A stretch of DNA of 40,207 nucleotides, taken from Acetobacteraceae bacterium. GTDB taxonomy: Bacteria; Pseudomonadota; Alphaproteobacteria; Acetobacterales; Acetobacteraceae. Both the position numbers and the translations under genes were made by a program. The notes below the pieces were generated by a model. It worked only from the letters and a program-made list of their open reading frames with translations, was not told the origin of the DNA and did not search any database. How positions within the stretch are numbered: position 1 is the first letter of the stretch; every line of letters starts with the position of its first letter. The stretch spans positions 1 through 40,207 of the forward strand of contig DAIEHR010000169.1 in NCBI GenBank assembly GCA_027353465.1, in the 5' to 3' direction. This document shows, in pieces, positions 29,420-39,182 of the stretch.

Positions 29420-30103
29420 ATGCGCATCCTGCTCGTCGAGGATGACAAGGACGTCGCCGGTTTTGTCGTCCGGGGTTTGAAAGAAGCCGGACATGTGGTG
29501 GAGCACGCTGATAACGGTCGCGACGGGCTGTTCATGGCGGCCAGCGAGACGTTCGATGCCGTCATTCTGGACCGTATGCTGCCGGGGGGAATCGACGGGC
29601 TGAAAATCCTGGAAACCCTTCGCAGCCAGAAGAATGCCGTTCCGGTGTTGATCCTGTCGGCAATGGCCGAGGTCGATGACCGGGTCAAAGGCCTGAAGGC
29701 CGGCAGCGACGATTATCTGACCAAGCCGTTCGCCTTTGCCGAATTGTTGGCCCGGGTCGAGGCCCTGAATCGTCGCGGCAAGGGCGAGGGACCGGTGACG
29801 AAACTGGTCGTGGAGGATCTGGAACTCGATCTGCTGTCGCGGCAGGTGAAGCGCGGCGGGCAGAAAATCGATCTTCAGCCACGCGAGTTCCGGCTGTTGG
29901 AATACCTCATGCGCCACGCGGGCCAAGTCGTGACCCGGACGATGCTGCTGGAGGGCGTATGGGATTACCACTTTGACCCGCAGACCAACGTGATCGACGT
30001 TCATGTCTCTCGTCTGCGGCAGAAGGTGGACAAGCCGTTCTCGACCGGGCTCATCCATACCGTGCGCAATGCCGGCTACATGCTAAGAGCCGAACAGCCG
30101 TAA
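29420..30103 (+). CDS. OmpR/PhoB-family response regulator
   Basis: 227 aa; MRILLVEDDKDVAGFVVRGL, winged-helix C-terminus (LLEGVWDYHFDPQTNVIDVHVSRLRQKVD). Confidence 0.96.
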   Translation: MRILLVEDDKDVAGFVVRGLKEAGHVVEHADNGRDGLFMAASETFDAVILDRMLPGGIDGLKILETLRSQKNAVPVLILSAMAEVDDRVKGLKAGSDDYLTKPFAFAELLARVEALNRRGKGEGPVTKLVVEDLELDLLSRQVKRGGQKIDLQPREFRLLEYLMRHAGQVVTRTMLLEGVWDYHFDPQTNVIDVHVSRLRQKVDKPFSTGLIHTVRNAGYMLRAEQP

Positions 30104-30142
30104 CATCCGGACCGGCGGACGGGCGACGCGAGTGAGGGGACT

Positions 30143-31555
30143 ATGATCGATCGCGGTTTGCTCCGGTCCGCCGGATTGCGCTTCGGCGCTATGTATGCGG
30201 TTTTGCTGGCGATCAGTGCCGCCGCCCTTGCCTTGTTTCTGTGGTGGTCCACCGCCGGCCTGCTGGACCGGCAGACCGAGGCGGCGATCATCGCCGATGC
30301 CCAGGGACTCTCCGAACGCTGGGCGGAGGGCGGCCTGCCGGGCCTGATGGTGACCATCGAGGACCGGCTGGCGCAGAACGTTGACGACGACGCCATCTAT
30401 CTTCTGGCCGACAGCAAAATGAAGCGTATCGCGGGGAACCTTACCAGTTGGCCCCCCGCGGTCAGCGTGGCGGGCCCGTGGTATGAGCTCCCGATCATGC
30501 GGGCCGGAATCAAGTCATTGGCCAGCGTGCAGCGGTATGAACTGCCGGGCGGCTTCCATCTATTGATCGGGCGGGACGTTCAGGTCCGTTCGCAGCTTCG
30601 CAAAATGCTGACCGACGCGTTGCTGTGGGCCGTGGGCGGCGTGCTGCTGCTGGCGACGATCGGGGCTCTGGTTATCCGCAATCTTTTCCGCCGGACGCTG
30701 GCAAATATATCCGCCACATCGGTCGCGATTGCCGGTGGGAACTTCGCCCAACGGGTGCGGCTGAGTGGCCGGGGCGACGAGTTCGATCAGATCGCGGAAG
30801 TCATCAACGACATGCTGGATCGGATCGGGCGGCTGATGGACGGAGTGCGGCAGGTTTCCAATGCCATCGCCCATGACCTGCGGACCCCGATTACCCGAGC
30901 CCGCACAAGGCTGGAGGATGCGGCGTTGCATGCCGAGAGCGCGGACGACCTGCGCGCGGCCATCGAACGGGCGACGCAGGACCTTGACGGGATTGTCGGC
31001 GTCTTCCAGGCCCTGCTTCGCATCGCCGAGATCGAGGCCGGTTCCCGCCGCTCCTCCTTCGCTCGGTTTGATCTTGCGCCGTTGTTGGCCGAGGTCGCCG
31101 ATCTGTATGGCCCCTTGGCCGAGGAACGCGGAATCGTCTTGGCGCTGGAGTCACCCGATGCCGTGCCGGCTTTTGGCGACAAGGCGATGATTCAACAGGC
31201 AATCGCCAATTTGGTGGATAATGCGGTCAAGTTCTCGCCGGACGGCGGGACGGTGCGGCTGAGGGCCGCGATGTCGGCCATGATCTTTGTTTCGGTCGAA
31301 GATCAGGGAGCTGGAATCCCGGTCGCGGAGCGGGAGCGGGCGACCGACCGGTTCTATCGGGGGGAAACCGCCCGCAGCACGCCCGGCTCCGGATTGGGAT
31401 TGTCGCTGGTTCTGGCGGTCGCTCATTTGCATGGCGGGAGTCTGCAACTTGAGGATAACAAGCCGGGCCTGCGTGCGGTCCTGTCGTTGCCGCAGGCAGA
31501 TGCGGTGGAAAGCCGCGTCTCCTCGTCTTCATCTCGGCTATCATCGGAATACTAA
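30143..31555 (+). CDS. HAMP-domain sensor histidine kinase
   Basis: 470 aa; two TM, H-box NAIAHDLRTPITRARTRLEDA, N-box NLVDNAVKFSP, GSGLGLSL. Confidence 0.96.
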   Translation: MIDRGLLRSAGLRFGAMYAVLLAISAAALALFLWWSTAGLLDRQTEAAIIADAQGLSERWAEGGLPGLMVTIEDRLAQNVDDDAIYLLADSKMKRIAGNLTSWPPAVSVAGPWYELPIMRAGIKSLASVQRYELPGGFHLLIGRDVQVRSQLRKMLTDALLWAVGGVLLLATIGALVIRNLFRRTLANISATSVAIAGGNFAQRVRLSGRGDEFDQIAEVINDMLDRIGRLMDGVRQVSNAIAHDLRTPITRARTRLEDAALHAESADDLRAAIERATQDLDGIVGVFQALLRIAEIEAGSRRSSFARFDLAPLLAEVADLYGPLAEERGIVLALESPDAVPAFGDKAMIQQAIANLVDNAVKFSPDGGTVRLRAAMSAMIFVSVEDQGAGIPVAERERATDRFYRGETARSTPGSGLGLSLVLAVAHLHGGSLQLEDNKPGLRAVLSLPQADAVESRVSSSSSRLSSEY

Positions 31556-31613
31556 CAAGCTTTTCATGTTTGGAACAGGACAACGAGAGCTCAGCTGTGG
31601 CACACGGAAGCTG

Positions 31614-31943
31614 ATGGTGCCCCCTCATCCCCTTCGGTACATTGGTGTCGCGCTCGTATCCGGCGCGGTGGTCCTGGTCTCTGTGCTGTCTGGCTACGCA
31701 CAGGTCGCTCCGTCCAGCGGTCCGATGGAAATCACCACCGATACCCCGGAGTATTGCCAGAAGCTTCTGCATCGGGTCGGCAACATGGTGCGGCTGGCTA
31801 CGGAACCGGTGCCCGCGGAAGTGACCGATCTGACGTCGGAGGGGCAGCGCATGTGCGACCATGGACAAACAAGGGGCGGCATCATGCGGGTCCGTAGTGC
31901 GCTGAAGATCATGGAAAAGAGCGGCGGCAACAGCTACCGCTAG
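31614..31943 (+). CDS. small secreted helical protein with two cysteines, unknown function
   Basis: 109 aa; signal peptide-like MVPPHPLRYIGVALVSGAVVLVSVLSGYAQ; TPEYCQKLLHRV...LTSEGQRMCDHGQTRGGIMRVRSALKIM; GGAAG SD upstream of the ATG. Confidence 0.65.
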   Translation: MVPPHPLRYIGVALVSGAVVLVSVLSGYAQVAPSSGPMEITTDTPEYCQKLLHRVGNMVRLATEPVPAEVTDLTSEGQRMCDHGQTRGGIMRVRSALKIMEKSGGNSYR

Positions 31944-32166
31944 CGTTTGCTTTCGTGCCGTAACCTTGGTGGTTATCGCGGCCTGAACGGCCAATATGAC
32001 GTCGGACACGCAGCAATTTCATAAAATAGTCTTTAATATTGCATCGACCCCTTATGAATTATCGTCTCGAAATGGTACGAATTTTTCGCTTTTTTGTGCC
32101 GTGAGGGTTTGATTGCCGTGTCCCGTCGAGAGTTCGTCTAAATAAAAAACAACAGGGAGGTTCCGC

Positions 32167-33798
32167 GTGGACTCAACGAGCGGCCCGCGTGGCGGATTAT
32201 TGGATCGTAGCCGTATCATAGCCAATCCGGATTTCAATCGCTGGTTGGTGCCGCCAGCCGCGTTGGCGATCCATCTGTGTATTGGTATGGCCTATGGCTT
32301 CAGCGTCTTCTGGCTGCCCTTGTCCCACGCCCTTGCCGGCGGCAAGCCAGTTGCCTGTCCGGCCGGATCAGGCCTTGCGGATGCGTTGTTCGCAACCGGA
32401 TGCGACTGGTCGGTTGCCGATCTCAATTGGATATTCACCCTCTTTATCTTCTTCCTGGGTGTTGCCGCCGCCTTGTGGGGCGGTTGGCTGGAAAAGGCTG
32501 GTCCGCGCAAGGCCGGTTTCGTGGCTGCGCTATGCTGGTCCGGCGGCCTGCTCCTGGGGGCCGTGGGTATCCTGGTCCATCAACTGTGGATCTTGTGGCT
32601 GGGCACCGGCGTCCTGGGCGGCATCGGTCTGGGGCTTGGCTATATTTCTCCTGTCTCCACGCTGATCAAATGGTTCCCTGATCGGCGCGGCATGGCGACC
32701 GGCATGGCGATCATGGGGTTCGGCGGCGGTGCGATGATCGGCGCGCCGTTAGCACAAATGCTGATGGCACATTTTCAGACCGCGACCTCGGTGGGCGTGT
32801 GGCAGACATTTGCCGTCATGGGGCTGATCTACTTCATCTTCATGACAGCCGGCGCGTTCGGTTACCGGGTGCCGGCCAACGGATGGCAACCGGCCGGTTG
32901 GGCGCCACCCGCACCGAGTGCGAACGCGATGATCACCCATGGGCAGGTGCATCTGCGCGATGCCCATAAGACGGTGGCGTTCTGGTGCATCTGGCTTGTG
33001 CTGTGCATGAACGTCTCCGCCGGGATCGGTGTCATCAGCATGGCCTCTCCGATGTTGCAGGAGATTTTCGGCGGATCGCTGATTGGCCAGCCAGGGGTTG
33101 CGTTCACTGCGTTGACCGATCCCCAGCATCAGATCATTGCCGGGATCGCCGCCGGTTTCGCCGGCTTGCTGTCGTTGTTCAATATCGGGGGGCGGTTTTT
33201 CTGGGCATCCCTGTCGGACAAGATCGGCCGCAAATCGACCTATTTCGTGTTTTTCCTGCTGGGCATCGCGATGTATGCGGCGACGCCATGGGCCGCGCAT
33301 AACGGTAGCAAGGCGTTGTTCGTCGCCTTTTTCTGCGTGATCCTGTCGATGTATGGCGGCGGTTTCGCCACCGTGCCAGCCTATCTGGCGGACATCTTCG
33401 GTACGCAGTTCGTCGGCGCCATCCATGGGCGGTTGCTGACGGCCTGGTCCACCGCCGGGATCATCGGGCCAGTGCTGGTCGGCTATATGCGCCAAGCCGC
33501 CATCTCGGCCGGGGTGCCCCGTGCATCCGTCTATGATGTGACGATGTACCTGCTCGCCGGGCTGCTGGTGATCGGATTGGTCGCAAATCTGCTGGTCCGG
33601 CCGTTGGCGCCGAAATGGTTCATGTCTGATGCCGAGCTCGCTTCGTTGCGCGGGGACAAGATCGGGAGGGCTAGCAGGTTCTCGACCCGGGTGCCGGCTT
33701 TGAGCCTGGGTTCGGCGTTGGCCTGGGCCGCCGTCGGGATTCCGATCCTGTGGGGTATCGAAATGACGCTGACGAAAGTGGCGGTGCTGTTCGGCTAG
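32167..33798 (+). CDS. OFA (oxalate/formate antiporter) family MFS transporter
   Basis: 543 aa, 12+ TM; GTG start with GGGAGG SD; GMAYGFSVFWLPLSHAL, SDKIGRKSTYFVFFLLG. Confidence 0.9.
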   Translation: MDSTSGPRGGLLDRSRIIANPDFNRWLVPPAALAIHLCIGMAYGFSVFWLPLSHALAGGKPVACPAGSGLADALFATGCDWSVADLNWIFTLFIFFLGVAAALWGGWLEKAGPRKAGFVAALCWSGGLLLGAVGILVHQLWILWLGTGVLGGIGLGLGYISPVSTLIKWFPDRRGMATGMAIMGFGGGAMIGAPLAQMLMAHFQTATSVGVWQTFAVMGLIYFIFMTAGAFGYRVPANGWQPAGWAPPAPSANAMITHGQVHLRDAHKTVAFWCIWLVLCMNVSAGIGVISMASPMLQEIFGGSLIGQPGVAFTALTDPQHQIIAGIAAGFAGLLSLFNIGGRFFWASLSDKIGRKSTYFVFFLLGIAMYAATPWAAHNGSKALFVAFFCVILSMYGGGFATVPAYLADIFGTQFVGAIHGRLLTAWSTAGIIGPVLVGYMRQAAISAGVPRASVYDVTMYLLAGLLVIGLVANLLVRPLAPKWFMSDAELASLRGDKIGRASRFSTRVPALSLGSALAWAAVGIPILWGIEMTLTKVAVLFG

Positions 33799-34265
33799 AG
33801 CTTCGTATTGGCGTTCCGCGTGGCATGCGGGTCCAGCCAGCCCATCGTGGCGGCTGGCTCGCTGTCCGTGGTCCGAAGATAGGGCTTGATATCCAACAGG
33901 CGGGTGCCGTCCACGCAGTCCAGAAACCGCACCTTCAGCGTGTCCGGTCCATCGAATCCGTCGAACGCAACTACCGACAAGCCGATCGGATTCGGTCGAA
34001 ACGGTGCTCGGCTGGAAAAGACCCCCCTGGGTTCGGAATCGAACGGCGGTGTGAATGTCAGTTTCGGCTTGGTGGCCTGATCCAGCCAATACACCAGGAT
34101 TAAATGGGACATGCCCTCCAGGCCACGCAGCCCCTCGACATACTCGGGCAGCACCTTGACGGTGCAGGCTGGCGCCGGGTCAGGCTGGCGACCGTTGCGC
34201 GGGCACTCGGCGATCGTACCCCAAGGGGTATGCAGGGTGCCGATGAACGTCAGGGTGGGGGCCAT
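33795..34265 (-). CDS. trmO: tRNA (N6-threonylcarbamoyladenosine(37)-N6)-methyltransferase TrmO family
   Basis: 156 aa; FIGTLHTPWGTIAECPRNGRQ, LEGMSHLILVYWLDQA, GVFSSRAPFRPNPIGLSVV. Confidence 0.94.
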   Translation of the reverse strand: MAPTLTFIGTLHTPWGTIAECPRNGRQPDPAPACTVKVLPEYVEGLRGLEGMSHLILVYWLDQATKPKLTFTPPFDSEPRGVFSSRAPFRPNPIGLSVVAFDGFDGPDTLKVRFLDCVDGTRLLDIKPYLRTTDSEPAATMGWLDPHATRNANTKL

Positions 34266-34378
34266 TCCTTACCTTCCGGGGGCTAAGGCGCGCGATCCGG
34301 CTTTGCTATTTGCCTTCGCTCGCAACCCGGGCAATGTCGCACGAACACGATCAAATCCGAACCCCCAAGGAGCGCGCC

Positions 34379-35185
34379 ATGACCCAAGCCCCCGTCCTGC
34401 TCTCCGTCGATGACCGCGGCGTCGCCACCGCGACACTGAACCGGCCAGAGGTCGGCAACGCCTATAATGCGGCGATGCTGGACGCCCTGATCGACGGCCT
34501 GACCACGCTTGCTGTCGATCCAGCCGTCCGCTGCCTGGTGATCCGCGGGGCCGGCAAGCACTTCCAGGCTGGTGCCGACATTCGCTGGCTGGGGGAAGTG
34601 GCCCATTATCCGCCGGCCCAGAATTACGCCGCATCGGTGGCGACAACCCGAGCGATGCAGTTGTTGAACGAATTTCCTAAGCCGACGATCGCGCTGGTGC
34701 ATGGCGCCTGCTTCGGCGGCGGGGTTGGGATCGTCTGCTGCGTGGATGTCGCGTTCGCGACACCGGATTCGCAGTTTGGGATCACCGAAATCCGGGTCGG
34801 TGTGTCGCCGACGCCGATTTCCACCCACATGGTCAACGCAATCGGACTGCGTCACACACGGCGCTATGCCCTGACGGGGGAACGATTCGATGCGGTAGAG
34901 GCGGAACGAATCGGCCTGGTCCATGAAGTCGTCGCGGCCGATGCTATGGAGGCGAAGCTGGATGGCGTGTTGGACGCGATCTTCCTGGGCAGCCCGACCG
35001 GCATCGCCATGACGAAAAGCAGCTTCCTAGGTGCCAACAACCTGCTGCTGGATGAACGCCAGGTGTCGATGCTGGCGCATGAGGGTTGGACCCAACGTGC
35101 CTCGGCCGAAGGTCTGGAAGGCACCGCGGCATTCCGCGAGAAGCGCACACCATCGTGGTACAAACCGACTCACCCCAACGTGTAG
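34379..35185 (+). CDS. enoyl-CoA hydratase/isomerase family protein
   Basis: 268 aa from the ATG at 34379 with AAGGAG SD; RCLVIRGAGKHFQAGADIRWL, KPTIALVHGACFGGGVGIVCCVDVAFA. Confidence 0.94.
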   Translation: MTQAPVLLSVDDRGVATATLNRPEVGNAYNAAMLDALIDGLTTLAVDPAVRCLVIRGAGKHFQAGADIRWLGEVAHYPPAQNYAASVATTRAMQLLNEFPKPTIALVHGACFGGGVGIVCCVDVAFATPDSQFGITEIRVGVSPTPISTHMVNAIGLRHTRRYALTGERFDAVEAERIGLVHEVVAADAMEAKLDGVLDAIFLGSPTGIAMTKSSFLGANNLLLDERQVSMLAHEGWTQRASAEGLEGTAAFREKRTPSWYKPTHPNV

Positions 35186-35219
35186 CCAATCCGGGAGGTA
35201 CGAGCCTCATGTGTCACGC

Positions 35220-36806
35220 ATGACAGACGCGAAACCGACGACAGCCAATCCCAAGGGTCAGGTCGTGGCGGCCCCGCCGCGGCGGGAGGCCAAGCCCCCC
35301 GGCCCATGCACCATGGTCATTTTCGGCGCGGGCGGCGACCTGACCAAGCGATTGCTGGTGCCGGCATTGTATAACCTCGCCCACACCGGCCTGCTGCCGG
35401 AAACCTTCGAACTGATCGGCGTCGATCTGGCCGACCTGGACGCGGACAAGTGGCGCGAAAACCTGCATCAGATGATGGAAAGCTTCATTGGCAAGGCCGC
35501 CGGTGAAAGCCGGATCGACAAGATCGAGGATGATGTCTGGAAGCACCTGACCGGCCGCATGTCCTACATCAAGGGCGATTTCAGCGACGAAGGGCTTTAC
35601 CAGACGCTGAAGCAGCAGCTTGAGCAGGCAACCGACACCGGCGGCAACTGCCTGTTCTACCTTGCCGTCGCCGATCGGTTCTTCGAGCCGGTGGTGACCC
35701 AGATCGGTAAGGCCGGGTTGTTTGAGGAGAATTGGGACCAGGACGGCAAGAAGCCGGAACACTGGCGCCGGGTGGTGATCGAAAAGCCGTTTGGTCATGA
35801 TGAGGCATCGGCCAAGGCGCTGAACGCGGCGATTTTACGATGCGCCGAGGAGCATCAGATCTACCGGATCGATCATTTCCTGGGCAAGGAGACGGTGCAG
35901 AACATCATGGCGCTGCGCTTCGCCAACGGGATGTTTGAGCCATTGTGGAACCGCGATCGGATCGACCATGTGCAGATCACCGTCGCCGAGACCGTGGGCG
36001 TAGAAACCCGAGGCAGGTTCTACGAAAAAACCGGCGCGCTGCGGGACATGGTGCCAAACCATGTGTTTCAGCTCCTGGCGATGGTGGCGATGGAACCACC
36101 GGCTGGGTTCGACGCGCGCGCGGTGCGCAGCCGCAAGACCGATGTATTTGCGGCCATGCATACAGTGGAACCGGCGGACGCTGTACGTGGCCAGTATGGG
36201 CCCGGCGCCGATGGCGTGCTGGGGTACCGGCAAGAAAAGGATGTCGATCCGGATTCGGCCACAGAAACCTATGTCGCGATGAAGCTCGGCATCGATAACT
36301 GGCGCTGGGCGGGCGTGCCGTTTTACCTGCGTACTGGCAAGCATATGACGCGGCGGGTCACAGAGATCGCGATCCGTTTCAAGCCGGCTCCGTCAGCGCC
36401 CTTCGAGGACACCGACGTTGCCGCATTGCCGCCGAACTGGCTGTTGCTGCAGATCCAGCCAGAGGAAGCCATCGCCTTGCAGTTTGAGGTGAAGCGGCCT
36501 GGGCCGGTCGTTGACCTCGCGGCGGTCCGCATGGCCTTCAAGTATGCCGATTGGTTTCCGAAGGAACCAAACATCGGCTACGAAACGTTGATCTATGATG
36601 TGATGACAGGCGACCAGACGCTGTTCAACCGAGCCGATATGGTGGAGGAAACCTGGCGGGTTGTCGGCAAGGTCCTGGAAAACTGGACGGATCAAAAGCC
36701 CACCGGGTTCCCGAATTATGCCTCCGGCAGCGAGGGGCCGGCCGACGCGGACGCGTTGCTGAAGCGCGATGGCCGCGCATGGCGGCCGCTTAAAGACGAA
36801 CGATAA
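35220..36806 (+). CDS. zwf: glucose-6-phosphate 1-dehydrogenase
   Basis: 528 aa from the ATG at 35220; [34 protein letters not shown]. Confidence 0.97.
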   Translation: MTDAKPTTANPKGQVVAAPPRREAKPPGPCTMVIFGAGGDLTKRLLVPALYNLAHTGLLPETFELIGVDLADLDADKWRENLHQMMESFIGKAAGESRIDKIEDDVWKHLTGRMSYIKGDFSDEGLYQTLKQQLEQATDTGGNCLFYLAVADRFFEPVVTQIGKAGLFEENWDQDGKKPEHWRRVVIEKPFGHDEASAKALNAAILRCAEEHQIYRIDHFLGKETVQNIMALRFANGMFEPLWNRDRIDHVQITVAETVGVETRGRFYEKTGALRDMVPNHVFQLLAMVAMEPPAGFDARAVRSRKTDVFAAMHTVEPADAVRGQYGPGADGVLGYRQEKDVDPDSATETYVAMKLGIDNWRWAGVPFYLRTGKHMTRRVTEIAIRFKPAPSAPFEDTDVAALPPNWLLLQIQPEEAIALQFEVKRPGPVVDLAAVRMAFKYADWFPKEPNIGYETLIYDVMTGDQTLFNRADMVEETWRVVGKVLENWTDQKPTGFPNYASGSEGPADADALLKRDGRAWRPLKDER

Positions 36807-36813
36807 AAGCGCG

Positions 36814-36842
36814 GCCGTCGGCCCATCGCCAGGACCGACGGC
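36814..36842. terminator. hairpin between convergent zwf and the DUF6197-like gene
   Basis: GCCGTCGG-n13-CCGACGGC, no U-tract. Confidence 0.45.
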
Positions 36843-36882
36843 AGTCTATGAGCCGGAAACAGCTCCCTCCGACCCCCTGCCG

Positions 36883-37332
36883 TTACTGGGCGTATTGCCG
36901 AGCGCGGAGGATGGCGTCGTCGAATGCGGAAATTACCTGACGGTGACTGGAGTTGTCGTTCATGCTCTCGATATCGTTGAAGCCGCGGCTCATGGCGACC
37001 GACAGCAGAATGGTCGTTGCCCCGGTTTGCGGGCCGTGCAGGTCCATCAAACGGGCCGCGGCTCGTAATGCGCCCACGGCGCAGCGGCGGCCATCCCTGG
37101 TTTCGTACCGTCGCTGGACCCAATCCTTCCGATCTTCGATCAGCGCGCGACCGATCGTCAGAATTTGAAGTGTTACGGCATCGGGTTGCCCGGCCGGGAT
37201 CGGTGTGAAAGCGTGCAGCGGGAAGGTTTTCGCTACTGGCGGCGCGCCGAACAAGAGGTGCGACAAGCGTGTCAGGACAGGAATTTTAGCGACAGTGGGG
37301 GCGGAAACGAAATTAAGGCCATCAAACGGCAT
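36883..37332 (-). CDS. DUF6197-like hypothetical protein
   Basis: 149 aa from an internal ATG (MPFDGLNF); ALIEDRKDWVQRRYETRDGRRCAVGALRAAARLM...NDNSSHRQVISAFDDAILRA pattern. Confidence 0.55.
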   Translation of the reverse strand: MPFDGLNFVSAPTVAKIPVLTRLSHLLFGAPPVAKTFPLHAFTPIPAGQPDAVTLQILTIGRALIEDRKDWVQRRYETRDGRRCAVGALRAAARLMDLHGPQTGATTILLSVAMSRGFNDIESMNDNSSHRQVISAFDDAILRARQYAQ

Positions 37333-37472
37333 GTCAGCCTCCGACGGGTTTTGGGTACACAGCACTAAACCACGTTTTTGGCGCGTTTGTTTGCACCGCA
37401 CGATAAGTTAACTGACGGATAGGCCCGCGGAGAACTTCGTGCCGATCACAAATCGTTTGACGAGGCCTTGGA

Positions 37473-37499
37473 CGCCTGTTTGATCCGCCAATACAGGCG
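37473..37499 (-). terminator. inverted repeat just downstream of chvG
   Basis: CGCCTGT-n13-ACAGGCG, 7-bp perfect arms. Confidence 0.4.
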
Positions 37500-37505
37500 G
37501 GGGTA

Positions 37506-39182
37506 TCAGACGATCGGCAACCGCACGATAAACCGCGCGCCCAGCACGCGGCCGGTGCCATCGCGACGATTTTCCGCGGAAATATGGCCGTTCAGGGCCT
37601 CGACGATCTGGCGGCTGATCGACAGGCCCAGGCCTGAATGCTGCCCGAAGCTCTCATTCTGCGGCCGTTCGGAATAGAACCTGTCGAAAATATGCTCCAG
37701 GTTCGCGTCCGGAATGCCCGGTCCTTCGTCCTCCACACACAATTCCGCGACGCCGCCGGCCTCACGCAGCCGTACGACGATGCGGCCCCGCGGCGGACTG
37801 AACGAATGGGCGTTGCCAATCAGGTTGCGCAGCACCTGAACCAGCCGGTCCTCCACCGCCCAGACCTTCAACCCGGCAGGGGGCGCCACGACTTCCAGCT
37901 TGGGGTCATTGTCTTCATCGCGCGTGGCTTCATCCAGTTCCTGCAGCGTGCGCAGGATCGGCACCACATCAACCGGTTGGGCGGTCACGCGCGACAGTTC
38001 CGCGTCCAGGCGGGAGGCATCCGACACGTCGCTGATCAGCCGGTCCAGCCGCACTACGTCCTGCGCGATTATCGTCAGCAACTGTTTCTGGCGGCCAGGA
38101 TCCTCGATCCGGCGAAGAGTCTCGATCGCGCTGCGGATCGACGACAGCGGGTTCTTGATCTCGTGCGCCACGTCGGCCGCGAAGCGTTCGGTCGCATCCA
38201 TCCTGGCCCACAATGCGGTGGAGGAATCGGCCAGGGCCGACGCCAGGGCGCCCACTTCGTCTTTTCGCCGCAGCAGGGAAGGGGGCACGCTGCCCGACCG
38301 GCCGCGGCCCTCCCGCATATCGGCGGCGGCCTCTGCCAAACGGAGGATGGGGCGGGCAATGGTCAGCGACATGTACCATGACAGCAGGACCGTCAGCGCC
38401 AGGGCCAGACCGAACAGCGCCAGGATCGACATGCGGACAGTGTAGAGACTCTCGTCCACCTCCCGCGCCTCGCGGGTCAAGGAGATGATGCCGACTGTGT
38501 GCTTGTCTCGTTCGACCGGGACGGCGACGGTCACCAGAAGGCGGTTGTCGCGCGTGCGCCGGATATACGGCGCGGTTTCATTGCTGTTGCCGGCGCTGTT
38601 GAGGCGCAGTTCCTCTTTCACGTCCGGTTGCCAGTCCGCGCCCCCGGCCGAAGGCGTGATATCGACCAACGTGCTCGGCGCCTGATGCGGCAGCAGCGCC
38701 AGCACGCGATCGTAGATCCAGCCGATCACGCCAAAGATCGGACCGTGATCCAGCGGCGGCGGCAGTGGTTCGATCGTGACGGTGCCTCCGGGACCCTCAT
38801 GCGTGCGGGAGTTCGCCAGCAACGTGCCGTCCGGCGCGTATAGTCTGGCCTGCGCGTCGGGAGTCGGTTCGGTTAACCGGCGGAGCAGGGAGGCCGCGAC
38901 TTCGGAGACCAGCTTCGGGTTGTCCGGGTCGGTCGTGCGGACGGCGCTTTCGCCCAGTGCCCCGGCGAACACCCGAGCCTGTTCGCGCAACGCGGTGACC
39001 TGGGCCTCCAGAAGGCCGTTCTGGTATTGGTCGAGATACAACAATGCCACCACCAGCAACGCCAGCGGCAATGCGTTGACCAGCAGAATCCGTCGCAGCA
39101 GCGGTGACACCCAGCGCTGGCGGAACCGCTTGCCGCGCCCGGAGGACTGCGTCAGCCCGGACAGCATGACCCCGTCCGGCAA
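37506..39182 (-). CDS. chvG: ChvG/ExoS-type sensor histidine kinase with stimulus-sensing domain
   Basis: 558 aa (ATG alternative at 39167); periplasmic sensing region, HAMP, H-box DVAHEIKNPLSSIRSA; directly downstream of chvI. Confidence 0.94.
   Translation of the reverse strand: MPDGVMLSGLTQSSGRGKRFRQRWVSPLLRRILLVNALPLALLVVALLYLDQYQNGLLEAQVTALREQARVFAGALGESAVRTTDPDNPKLVSEVAASLLRRLTEPTPDAQARLYAPDGTLLANSRTHEGPGGTVTIEPLPPPLDHGPIFGVIGWIYDRVLALLPHQAPSTLVDITPSAGGADWQPDVKEELRLNSAGNSNETAPYIRRTRDNRLLVTVAVPVERDKHTVGIISLTREAREVDESLYTVRMSILALFGLALALTVLLSWYMSLTIARPILRLAEAAADMREGRGRSGSVPPSLLRRKDEVGALASALADSSTALWARMDATERFAADVAHEIKNPLSSIRSAIETLRRIEDPGRQKQLLTIIAQDVVRLDRLISDVSDASRLDAELSRVTAQPVDVVPILRTLQELDEATRDEDNDPKLEVVAPPAGLKVWAVEDRLVQVLRNLIGNAHSFSPPRGRIVVRLREAGGVAELCVEDEGPGIPDANLEHIFDRFYSERPQNESFGQHSGLGLSISRQIVEALNGHISAENRRDGTGRVLGARFIVRLPIV

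Noticed and set aside
32749-34089. 446-aa minus-strand ORF antisense to the OFA transporter
   Set aside because: Opposite strand has clear TM repeats; the frame also crosses trmO out of register.
35031-35219. N-terminal extension of the zwf ORF
   Set aside because: Overlaps the enoyl-CoA hydratase gene in another frame; zwf homology starts after 35220.
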